Below are positions 53,531-64,000 of a stretch of 64,000 nt of DNA, one piece after another. The position numbers were made by a program, and so were the translations under genes. This DNA comes from Carposina sasakii (Eukaryota; Arthropoda; Insecta; Lepidoptera; Carposinidae): positions 6,800,716 through 6,864,715 of the forward strand of contig CP053163.1 in NCBI GenBank assembly GCA_014607495.2, in the 5' to 3' direction. The first letter of the stretch is position 1; every line of letters begins with the position of its first letter. Under the pieces are notes generated by a model, which saw only the letters and a program-made list of their open reading frames with translations, searched no databases and was not told where the DNA came from.

Positions 53531-55444
53531 AATGGATGTTATTATTTTAAAATTATGCCTTCAATAAACCTTTATGAATAAAAGATATAAAAAAATGACC
53601 CTCTGAAAAATTATATAAGGGAGCGGCAACTCGATATAACAAAACAATTGATAGCTTTTCTGTGTTATATTTTAGATTCCTTGCTTGGATACTCGTACGA
53701 GTTCTAAGAATGAGTAACTGATATTTTTTTTTTTTTTAGTTTATCCCGAAGGAAAGGCAAGGGGAACTAAGCCCATACAGCCTAATCATTGTTTAGTAAA
53801 ATGTATTCTGAATTTATGATGAATGACAATGATGATGAGTGGAAACGTCGGAAAAATCCTCAAGAACGAGTTTATAATTAGTAAAAATCAAAAATAATTG
53901 CAGAAACAACTTACATGAGCCCATGAAGAGATCGAATTCCGACTAAAGTTTTACTCAGCTTACCTGCATATAAAACCATGCAAACGCACTAGATTCACAT
54001 AACAAGTAAACAAAATATTACTTATCTACCAAAAAACATCACTTTACGGACACATGCAAGCCATTTACAAATAAATTTTGATTTTCACAAGAATATTACA
54101 CCCGCTCCCTTCCAGCTTTTCCCGCTGAATCCCAGTAACTGATAAATAAAGCTAGTGTTGCCAGATGGATTTAGCCCATGATAGGCATTAGTACTGGAAC
54201 CCTTTGTGCGCGATTCCGACTCGCGCTTGGACTACTTTTATTTCCGTAGTTGTGGCAAAAAAATTACATACATACCCGTAGTCACACCTCCCCAAGTAAA
54301 TTGGGCAGAAGTATGCAAATAACACAACCACTTTTCACTAGTTAGCTTATTAAGTCCCACGTGATAAGGGGTGAGTCTACCGCCGCTTTTCGGTTATACA
54401 GATGGTATAGAACTATGTTCCACCTATTTTTACTCTGTGGGATAGACGATCAGATGCCCAGCATACCTGCTCGGTAAATTCTAATAATAAGGGATAGCAG
54501 AACCTTACTCGAATTTAATTAGACAAAGGGACAAAATTGCCGACATTCTTAGACTGGTAGTAGAGGCAATCAGTTCGGTCGCTATGTGGCCGTATTTTAG
54601 AAGGAAATAATACAACATAACTTATTGTATCCGTGCAATAGCTGGCATTACAGTATTTCAAAGGTATGCCTGCCCATGGACGGGCAGGCATGGTGTTGTG
54701 CTATTGTACTTTACCGTGCTCTTCTGTTTCAAAGGAATAGGAATGCCTTTAATCATTTTGTTATGAACAAAAAAAACGAATTTTTGATTCCACGGAAACT
54801 TATTTTAATTAGGTTTTCCGAGATTTATGGCACCTAGCCCTTCACCTGGCCCGCCATATTTCTCTAGGATGGATTCTGACCATTTCCGCCCAAACTACAT
54901 TAATCCACGGATTTCGGACTGCGGGTTCACCTAACTTAAATTGTGTTTATGAAAATAATAGTGTTTGTAGGTAGGTACTAATAAATATCCGCAAAATATT
55001 ATACTTAGGAATTTAAGCACATAATATCATAAATTATTTTATAAGATTCCTTTTTACCCATACAGTTTAACAGTTATACTGTAATATGATAATAATAAGT
55101 ATATAAACTGAAAATATGAGTAATATAAACTGATACATAATATAAGTCATTTATTTTTAAAACAAAATCGTATCTACTTACATGAATTTTTTTTATTAAG
55201 TTTTGCGAATTCTAATGAAATTCTAAAGTTTTTCTAAATGTACCTAATCTTGGACCCAATAGGGGGCACTGTAATTAAGTACTAGATTGCTGCAAACTAA
55301 ACGTAGGTAGACGACGGCGACCGCGGCTATTTACTGTGGTACGCGGCAGAACCAATCTAGTAAACAAAGCACTAATGACGCGCACGATGCATACGCTCAA
55401 TAAAGTTGCGGATATTACTGACCTATTCCATTGTACTTTGAATG
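53531..55444. other. Unassigned sequence
   Basis: No gene is recognised over 1.9 kb. A small inverted pair, GCCTGCCCATGGACGGGCAGGC, sits at about 54667-54688 and could form a hairpin. A GC-richer patch at 55290-55400 includes a 64-codon minus frame without motifs. Confidence 0.4.
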
Positions 55445-55580
55445 AATTTACAAAAATAACTATGTACATCGTATGTTACACTTAAGTATAAAGTTGCTAC
55501 TCTGTCGTGGTAGGTTAAACCTGTAAAGATAGAAGTAAGGTATGAAATAAATAAATAAATAAATAAATAAATAAAGGTTT
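55445..55580 (+). repeat. LINE 3' end with (AAAT)n tail
   Basis: GTAGGTTAAACCTGTAAAGA is followed by GTATGAAATAAATAAATAAA, about eight AAAT units to 55575. This is the usual polyadenylation-linked tail of a jockey/CR1-type element. Confidence 0.55.
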
Positions 55581-56062
55581 AGCTCCGTTTAGCTCTGTTT
55601 TTGCACTTTTTTACAGCAACAAAAATGATTTTTCAGCATGCAGGTAACAAACACATCGTGTATTTCCTGCCTCTATTTGTTTGCGCAAACTAAATAAGGC
55701 TTTATTTATTTAGTCACGGTACACCCATTGAATACCAATTTAACAGAGTGTTTTCATTTATTTTGTTGCACGTTACCATGAATAAAGTACTTAATTTAAG
55801 AGCAGTCGCAGATATTAGGCAAAATATTAAATACTTACATAACTAGATACGTAACTCGTAACTCGTACTTAGGTAGATAGTGTACCTATATATAGGTTGG
55901 ACAAGTAACCTAGCCTGTTAGTACTAGACCAAAATACGGAAATACATACTTTTATAAGTAAATAATGTAAGATGTACCTATGTAATGACTCCGAATCTAC
56001 TAAGGTGGCGACAAACAAGAAGTTTCTCATACGATTGTAAATGATCCCTCAAGGAATATAGC
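55581..56062. other. Unassigned AT-rich sequence
   Basis: Nothing recognised before the tandem duplication. Confidence 0.4.
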
Positions 56063-56429
56063 CTATCGATTGACCTAGTTATCTTGACACGTTTCAAGTC
56101 ACCAGCTCACTTTTTATTGGTTCATACGAATAGACACCTCATAATACAACGTAACATAGAATAGACACCCTAGGTAGATTGTAACTAATAGTAGGTAACT
56201 TATTTTTCTACTAGTGGCCGCTTGTGACACCCTCCGCGTGGACTGCAGAAAAAACTAAATACTGAAATTATCGGGGATACAAATATTTTCCCGGGATAAA
56301 AAATCCTATCTCCGTCTCCTGGTTCTAAGCTATTTCGCCACCAATTTTTAGCCAAATCGGTAAAGCCGTTCTTAAGTTATCTAACATACCTATCTCTATC
56401 TTCTTATAATATATATAATATAATATAAT

Positions 56430-56485
<56 letters not shown>

Positions 56486-59141
56486 TATATTATATTATAT
56501 TATATATATATATATAAATCTCCTGTCACGATGTTTGTCCGCGATGGACTCCTAAACTACTTAACCGATTTTAATTTAAATTGGCACACCGTGAGCAGTC
56601 TGGTCCAACTTGAGAGATAGGATAGCTTAGATCTTTAATTATAGTCGCAATTTTATTTTATTGCAAATTATTTGTCTATAATTAATTGACAGTCACAATT
56701 ATCTGTTAACTCCAAAAGATTCTAACAGATGTCGATACTTTTCGACTGGATTGAGTAAGTAATCAATAGATGGCACTGCTATGGTAAACCGACAAACGTG
56801 TCATATAAGCTACAATTCAATTTCCACGCGGACGAAGTCGCGGGCGTCCACTAGTAATATATAAAAAATCCGTGTCACTGTGTATGTTCCGAATAAACTT
56901 AAAAAACGAGTCAACTGATATTCATGAAAATTGGCATATATATGTAATTTGGTCCAACTTAGATTATAGGATAGTTATTATTTAAATTAATGGTCTTAAT
57001 AACTAATAATTAATAAAAAACTGATCATCAACGTTGGTTGTTGTTATTAATCGTACGTTCCATAAGTCTGCAACAGATGGCGCCTTCTGAATTCTTCTGT
57101 CTTTTCTGCAGTCCACGCGGACGGAGTCGCGGGCGTTCGCTATTAGGTATATCTATAACACAAAATATTAACAAAAGTACCTACTTACCTACAGAAGTAA
57201 AAATTTTCGTATTGTTAAAGATATATTATTGACAGAATGCATATTATACTGTAGTCCTTTTTAGAACGTTGCCATAATGTATATTAACTTAACTTAGTTG
57301 CTGATATTAGAGTAATGTCTCAATTTTAGTAGCCCCGGAGTACCGGTGTCTACAAAATATTTTATGCAGTAGTTAATTTGCAGTGAATTATCAAATTACC
57401 TTCTGCCTTCAGTAAAGACAGTAGATAACATATATCTTATGTTTCCTCTTTCCTTATATACTATTACTATACTATACTAATTTTATAAGATACTAGCTGA
57501 CCCGGCAAACGTTGTTTTGCCATGTAAAAGAGGTTGATCCTAGAGGGGTGAAAATTCATGGTTGTATGTATTTTTGTATGCTGTATCATAAAAAAATAAA
57601 AACAAAAAATTTTGACCAAAAAAAAATTAGGGGTGGACCACCCTTAACATTTAGGGGGATGAAAAATAAATGTTGTCCGATTCTCCACCCTAACCGATAT
57701 GCATGCTAAGATTTACGAAAATCGGTAGAGCCGTTTCGGAGAAGTTTAACTTCTAACACCGTGACACGAGAATTTTATATATTAGATTATATGTTGTGTG
57801 TAATAATTAATAACTCTTATATTGATGACATATTGACTGGCCATCATAGCATTGAGCTTTTAGTAACTGTAAATACCTACAGTTTATTTTTTTATTTATC
57901 TGGTTGGTAGAGTTGTTAGGCTTAGTCTTTGAATTACAAAAATGGGGGTCTAATGTTCTCTCAATTTAATTAATAATCTTGCTTTTATACATGCAACTGA
58001 TATAAATAAGTTTTATGTGACAATAATTATTTCATAGTGACACTAGAGTTGTCACTCAAACCTGAAGTGTATATTTATACCAGACATGTTATGTATTTTC
58101 TATTTAGGTATGTTCTAGGCATTTATAAGTTGTCTTGGGATGATGAGCTTCCCTAGGAACTCACTAAACAATAGAAAGTTTTATTATTCTCATGATATAG
58201 TATGTAATATGTTTGGCTGATGCCACCATTTGTATATATGTATCTACAAATAAATATCCCAGTATATCTATGTTTGTTAAACTTTAAATAACAACTCACA
58301 AACTCAATTCATTATTATTTTGTCATTGTGTTCTTTGTAGAACAAAATTTGAAACATTCTAACAATTAATTTTAATTTTAACTAGGGCCCAACTATGATA
58401 GAACCTAACATAAAGGTTTAATGTAATTGATGGCATAGCAGGCCACATTGACTTTGTTTTATTCTTTTTTATTATTTTTTCTATATTTAAATTATTTTTT
58501 ACTACCAATTGAATTCTCGGCAATGAAATACAGTCCACTAATTTTATCAATATGAATTCTTTTATTTAAATATTGAATTGTATCAGGCGTCACTATTCGG
58601 AAGTTCAAATCTCTATTGAGGGATCGCCCACCACCGGGCCCTATACCCTCCGCTGACCCTTGGATCTGCCGACTCATGATCACGAACACAAGACACTACA
58701 GTCGTAACGAGAAGCCAGATCCAAGCACCTAGCATACCAACCATAAATACATAGCTGCTAATCCGAAAACCAATAAAATAAAGTTGGTTTTAACGTGAAA
58801 CGTCTATGTTAGCGAATCGCTTTTAAAGTAAAAGATTGAAATGAAAACAAGATGGACGCTGTTTTAAGTATTTTAATAAAAAAAGAACAGGTACGTAATA
58901 GAAACATAAAATACATAGCAAATGTTTATATATTTATTGTCACTTTCTGGTTATTTTAAATAGCAGCCGCCCACGACTTCGTCCGCGTGAGGGGGCGTTG
59001 TACCCGTGCGAAGCCGGGCAGGTTGTTGTATAGACTGTAGCCTTCCTTGGTAAATGGGCTATCTAACACTGAAAGAATTTTTCAAATCAGACCAGTAGTT
59101 CCTGAGATTAGCGCGTTCAAACAAACAAACAAACAAACTAT
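56063..59141 (+). repeat. Tandem duplication, unit A (3.08 kb)
   Basis: The unit starts CTATCGATTGACCTAGTTAT and ends in the CAAACAAACAAACAAACT run. It contains a CGCGGAC module (56208-56400), a long TA tract (56406-56515), two minus-strand modules (56515-56860 and 56861-57150), an RTE-like tail TAGCTGACCCGGCAAACGTT ... AGAGCCGTTTCGGAG (57493-57785), an inverted-repeat-element arm (58620-58785) and a GTGCGAAGCC module (58955-59139). It has no gene. Unit B follows directly. Confidence 0.9.
56406..56515. repeat. TA/TATAT microsatellite in unit A
   Basis: A low-complexity tract of TA dinucleotides flanked by ATATAATATA and TATTATATTA units. The counterpart in unit B (59491-59612) is longer, as expected for an unstable tract. 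Confidence 0.9.
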
Positions 59142-59490
59142 CTATCGATTGACCTAGTTATCTTGACACGTTTCAAGTCACCAGCTCACTTTTTATTGGT
59201 TCATACGAATAGACACCTCATAATACAACGTAACATAGAATAGACACCCTAGGTAGATTGTAACTAATAGTAGGTAACTTATTTTTCTACTAGTGGCCGC
59301 TTGTGACACCCTCCGCGTGGACTGCAGAAAAAACTAAATACTGAAATTATCGGGGATACAAATATTTTCCCGGGATAAAAAATCCTATCTCCGTCTCCTG
59401 GTTCTAAGCTATTTCGCCACCAATTTTTAGCCAAATCGGTAAAGCCGTTCTTAAGTTATCTAACATACCTATCTCTATCTTCTTATAATA

Positions 59491-59508
59491 TATATAATAT
59501 AATATAAT

Positions 59509-59578
<70 letters not shown>

Positions 59579-59612
59579 TATATTATATTATATTATATTA
59601 TATATATATATA
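59491..59612. repeat. TA/TATAT microsatellite in unit B
   Basis: Counterpart of 56406-56515, expanded by about a dozen bases. Confidence 0.9.
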
Positions 59613-62159
59613 TAAATCTCCTGTCACGATGTTTGTCCGCGATGGACTCCTAAACTACTTAACCGATTTTAATTTAAATTGGCACACCGTGAGCAGTCTG
59701 GTCCAACTTGAGAGATAGGATAGCTTAGATCTTTAATTATAGTCGCAATTTTATTTTATTGCAAATTATTTGTCTATAATTAATTGACAGTCACAATTAT
59801 CTGTTAACTCCAAAAGATTCTAACAGATGTCGATACTTTTCGACTGGATTGAGTAAGTAATCAATAGATGGCACTGCTATGGTAAACCGACAAACGTGTC
59901 ATATAAGCTACAATTCAATTTCCACGCGGACGAAGTCGCGGGCGTCCACTAGTAATATATAAAAAATCCGTGTCACTGTGTATGTTCCGAATAAACTTAA
60001 AAAACGAGTCAACTGATATTCATGAAAATTGGCATATATATGTAATTTGGTCCAACTTAGATTATAGGATAGTTATTATTTAAATTAATGGTCTTAATAA
60101 CTAATAATTAATAAAAAACTGATCATCAACGTTGGTTGTTGTTATTAATCGTACGTTCCATAAGTCTGCAACAGATGGCGCCTTCTGAATTCTTCTGTCT
60201 TTTCTGCAGTCCACGCGGACGGAGTCGCGGGCGTTCGCTATTAGGTATATCTATAACACAAAATATTAACAAAAGTACCTACTTACCTACAGAAGTAAAA
60301 ATTTTCGTATTGTTAAAGATATATTATTGACAGAATGCATATTATACTGTAGTCCTTTTTAGAACGTTGCCATAATGTATATTAACTTAACTTAGTTGCT
60401 GATATTAGAGTAATGTCTCAATTTTAGTAGCCCCGGAGTACCGGTGTCTACAAAATATTTTATGCAGTAGTTAATTTGCAGTGAATTATCAAATTACCTT
60501 CTGCCTTCAGTAAAGACAGTAGATAACATATATCTTATGTTTCCTCTTTCCTTATATACCTATATAATTTTATAAGATACTAGCTGACCCGGCAAACGTT
60601 GTTTTGCCATGTAAAAGGGGTTGATCCTGGAGGGGTGAAAATTCATGGTTGTATGTATTTTTGTATGCTCAAAAAATTTTGACCAAAAAAAAATTAGGGG
60701 TGGACCACCCTTAACATTTAGGGGGATGAAAAATAAATGTTGTCCGATTCTCCACCCTAACCGATATGCATGCTAAGATTTACGAAAATCGGTAGAGCCG
60801 TTTCGGAGAAGTTTAACTTCTAACACCGTGACACGAGAATTTTATATATTAGATTATATGTTGTGTGTAATAATTAATAACTCTTATATTGATGACATAT
60901 TGACTGGCCATCATAGCATTGAGCTTTTAGTAACTGTAAATACCTACAGTTTATTTTTTTATTTATCTGGTTGGTAGAGTTGTTAGGCTTAGTCTTTGAA
61001 TTACAAAAATGGGGGTCTAATGTTCTCTCAATTTAATTAATAATCTTGCTTTTATACATGCAACTGATATAAATAAGTTTTATGTGACAATAATTATTTC
61101 ATAGTGACACTAGAGTTGTCACTCAAACCTGAAGTGTATATTTATACCAGACATGTTATGTATTTTCTATTTAGGTATGTTCTAGGCATTTATAAGTTGT
61201 CTTGGGATGATGAGCTTCCCTAGGAACTCACTAAACAATAGAAAGTTTTATTATTCTCATGATATAATATGTAATAAAGATATTGATACTTCTACTTATA
61301 ATACCTAGATATTCCTAATTACATGAACTAAACAAAGTTTATAATGATAATTTGTCCTTTACATAGGTATGTATGTATAAATAACTCTATGAAAGGACTG
61401 ATACTTATTCATTGTTTTCTAATTTCTTAATTTTATAAAATGTACATTTATGTTCATTAACTTTTGTTATGTATTCCTTTAAGATCCTCAGGGATGTCTT
61501 CATTTTTTGTATAAATGTTTCTTTTTTTATGTGACTGCATTACTCATGAAATAGTAATGTGTCCAGATGCAGCAAAACGTGCCTTTGATGTCAAGGATGT
61601 CAAGTGGTTTTGTAAGTAGAATATGTATTAAACACTAAGGTGTGTCCACTGCCGATTAGTGATTAGGTAGGTAGTTCATTTATTTTAATTTAATTTCTTT
61701 ACACATTTTTTTAAAGAATACTGGGTTAATTATTCTATAATCTTATATAGAGATTTGCTTTTTTTGTTTGGCTGATGCCACCATTTGTATATATGTATCT
61801 ACAAATAAATATCCCAGTATATCTATGTTTGTTAAACTTTAAATAACAACTTACAAACTCAATTCATTATTATTTTGTCATTATGTTCTTTGTAGAACAA
61901 AATTTGAAACATTCTAACAATTAATTTTAATTTTAACTGGGGCCCAACTATGTTAGAACCTAACATAAAGGTTTAATGTAATTGATGGCATAGCAGGCCA
62001 CATTGACTTTGTTTTATTCTTTTTTATTATTTTTTCTATATTTAAATTATTTTTTACTACCAATTGAATTCTCGGCAATGAAATACAGTCCACTAATTTT
62101 ATCAATATGAATTCTTTTATTTAAATATTGAATTGTATCAGGCGTCACTATTCGGAAGT

Positions 62160-62395
62160 TCAAATCTCTATTGAGGGATCGCCCACCACCGGGCCCTATA
62201 CCCTCCGCTGACCCTTGGATCTGCCGACTCATGATCACGAACACAAGACACTACAGTCGTAACGAGAAGCCAGATCCAAGCACCTAGCATACCAACCATA
62301 AATACATAGCTGCTAATCCGAAAACCAATAAAAATTTTAATCGACATATGTTTCGCCAACACCCGTGGCATCATCAGGATTAGTTTTCCATGTTA
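62160..62395 (-). repeat. Longer copy of the repeat forming the 46158 inverted-repeat element
   Basis: On the minus strand it runs CCTGATGATGCCACGGGTGT, TGGCGAAACATATGTCGATT, TGGTATGCTAGGTGCTTGGA, AGATCCAAGGGTCAGCGGAG and GGGCCCGGTGGTGGGCGA. It aligns with the right half of 46158-46577 and continues past the arm into TTGAACTTCCGAAT, as does that copy. Two overlapping 65- and 68-codon frames are present, but substitutions between copies are not biased to third positions, so I treat it as non-coding. Confidence 0.65.
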
Positions 62396-62525
62396 GTTCT
62401 ATCTACCGATATCTATTATTTAATTAATTTACCAGTTCCTATGCCGACAGTCCTCGCGGACGGAGGTGGTACCAACAGGTCGTAAAAAGCGGGTGGGGCT
62501 GTGTCGGGGCACACGGTCGTTGGTT

Positions 62526-63287
62526 TTAACGTGAAACGTCTATGTTAGCGAATCGCTTTTAAAGTAAAAGATTGAAATGAAAACAAGATGGACGCTGTTT
62601 TAAGTATTTTAATAAAAAAAGAACAGGTACGTAATAGAAACATAAAATACATAGCAAATGTTTATATATTTATTGTCACTTTCTGGTTATTTTAAATAGC
62701 AGCCGCCCACGACTTCGTCCGCGTGAGGGGGCGTTGTACCCGTGCGAAGCCGGGCAGGTTGTTGTATAGACTGTAGCCTTCCTTGGTAAATGGGCTATCT
62801 AACACTGAAAGAATTTTTCAAATCAGACCAGTAGTTCCTGAGATTAGCGCGTTCAAACAAACAAACAAACAAACTCTTCAGCTTTATAATATTAGTAAAG
62901 ATATAAATACTGTCCAAATTACACTTATTTTTGTATAAATCAATCGGTTCAAATAAACTTGACAAACACACGAAAGAATCACCACGCTATAAAGTCGGAG
63001 TCACGAGTTACACTGAATAGAAACAAGCGCGAGCGCCGGTTTCGCACAGTTATCGCAGTATCCCTCCCCCGCCCCCCCGCTTGACCCCGACACGAACTCA
63101 ATGTCATAACAGCGAGCTGACTATATAAGTGAAATATTTACACCACATTTTTGTTTCTAAGACCAATAGTTTTTTAATTATTAAGGTACGATGATATAGA
63201 CCTTTTCGTTACGGTCCAGTTTTTAAACCTGGTACCCGTATGTGTCGGCGCGATTTTAAAGACGTTTCACGTCAAAAAAATAAAGCT
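62526..63287. mobile_element. Segment bounded by ACGTGAAACGTCT inverted repeats
   Basis: ACGTGAAACGTCT near 62529 is matched by AGACGTTTCACGT near 63259. Further partial pairing links AGCGAATCGCTTTTAAAG with CGCGATTTTAAAG. In unit A only the left end is present (58794), because the duplication junction cuts the element. It contains a GTGCGAAGCC module, a C-rich tract (63060-63082) and a TATATAAG box (63122). No transposase is seen. Confidence 0.5.
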
Positions 63288-64000
63288 ATGCTTATTACAA
63301 ATCTTTGCTACGAGGTAAACGTGGATCTTTGTAGATAATGACTTTTCAGGTTCATAGGTTTCACAATAGGCACCTACCTAAGTTACCAAAGATCATGTGC
63401 CTGAACAGTTTGTATAGGTAATCTTACTTCCTAAGTATATTTACCAAGACGAAAACAAAGTACTTAATATTATGTATAAGCCAACATCAAAAAGCAGTTC
63501 ATAATTTGAAATTAAACTTTACCTTAATTTCGTCGCGAGCTCTAAACAACAAGGAGCTTAGGGTTATACCAAATAATTTCTAATGAACCCAGCGGAGAGG
63601 TTAATGTCGAAGTTTGGATATCCGGCAGAAGGACCACGAAGTATGATATGATGGGAGCTGCGATATGAATGATATACTTAGCTACTTATTTTATCTGTGA
63701 AGTGACAGAAAAGGGGTTACGTATCAAGATGGGCCGGATCTACTCGTAGAGCGGCAATAGGGGGGACGCGTACCCCCTAACGCCGTCCGGACGTTGTCGG
63801 TAACATCGTTTCTCGATTGACCATAGTATATCGTCGTCCTATCTTCGCCAATAAGAAACCTTCGTTATCACGTCACCCTCGCAATGGCATTACAATTTTC
63901 TAAAACGTGAGGGAGGATACATCGTTATTCTAACTCCTTCATGTTTGGGGACTGTTTCCAACAGTAACTAACTTTATGACTGCTACTGCTTATTGAAATA
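63288..64000. other. Unassigned sequence at the window end
   Basis: No gene or known repeat is recognised. The part from 63700 has several CG-rich words (GGGGGGACGCGTACCCCC, a near-palindrome at about 63753-63770) and may be part of an element cut by the window edge. Confidence 0.4.

Larger units (their letters stand above)
59142..62875 (+). repeat. Tandem duplication, unit B (3.73 kb)
   Basis: It repeats unit A in the same order with very few substitutions. It contains two extra blocks: about 490 bp at 61276-61768, starting AAAGATATTGATACTTCTAC, and about 190 bp at 62332-62522, which includes CGACATATGTTTCGCCAACA and a GGTGGTACCAACAGGTCG segment. Small differences also occur near 60559 and 60668. 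The B end runs on into the natural module end CTCTTCAGCTTTATAATATT, whereas unit A stops before it. Confidence 0.9.

Noticed and set aside
62047..62374. Two overlapping minus frames of 65 and 68 codons, one also present in unit A
   Set aside because: Differences from the related 46158 repeat are not concentrated at third codon positions, so coding selection is not supported.

Overview
This window looks like lepidopteran (moth or butterfly) nuclear DNA made almost entirely of repeats. The base composition is AT-rich. There are no bacterial-type operons or ribosome-binding sites, and tRNA-derived SINE heads with A and B boxes are present. RTE-type non-LTR retrotransposon debris of the kind common in moths recurs many times, and so do short interspersed modules carrying the motif CGCGGACGAAGTCGCGGGCG. 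I find no convincing host protein-coding gene, rRNA gene or functional tRNA gene. The coding potential I can support belongs to mobile elements.

Layout. 1-13.4 kb: foldback and dispersed repeats, several CGCGGAC modules, two tRNA-like repeats, and otherwise AT-rich DNA with nothing recognisable. 13.4-17.6 kb: RTE reverse-transcriptase relics on the minus strand, a tRNA-derived SINE, and a dense cluster of TATCGATA sites near 15.0 kb. 18.3-26.1 kb: a young Ty3/gypsy-type LTR retrotransposon on the minus strand. It has two almost identical ~925-bp LTRs, an intact gag, and an intact protease-RT-RNase H-integrase pol joined to gag by a canonical -1 slippery heptamer. 26.8-30.4 kb: MITE-like elements and a LINE C-terminal fragment enclosed by inverted repeats. 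30.4-45 kb: LINE tails, terminal-inverted-repeat (TIR) elements and foldbacks in AT-rich DNA. 45.4-46.6 kb: a candidate LTR remnant with several tandem tRNA-Lys-type primer-binding sites, then a 420-bp element with perfect 100-bp inverted repeats. 46.7-47.6 kb: a six-copy minisatellite inside a CGCGGAC module. 47.8-55.6 kb: further MITEs and SINE fragments. 56.06-62.88 kb: a direct tandem duplication (about 3.1 and 3.7 kb) made of repeat modules. 62.9-64 kb: unassigned sequence.

How it works together. The only apparently complete system is the LTR element. Gag would form the particle. The -1 frameshift would make a Gag-Pol fusion supplying protease, reverse transcriptase, RNase H and integrase. 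The LTRs plus a primer-binding site next to the 5' LTR would support reverse transcription. Most other repeats are non-autonomous or decayed. I see no evidence here for an undescribed host pathway. The most interesting signals are structural: the frameshift site, the primer-binding-site array, the perfect inverted repeat, the tandem duplication and the TATCGATA cluster. Family identities are from memory and pattern recognition, without database searches.
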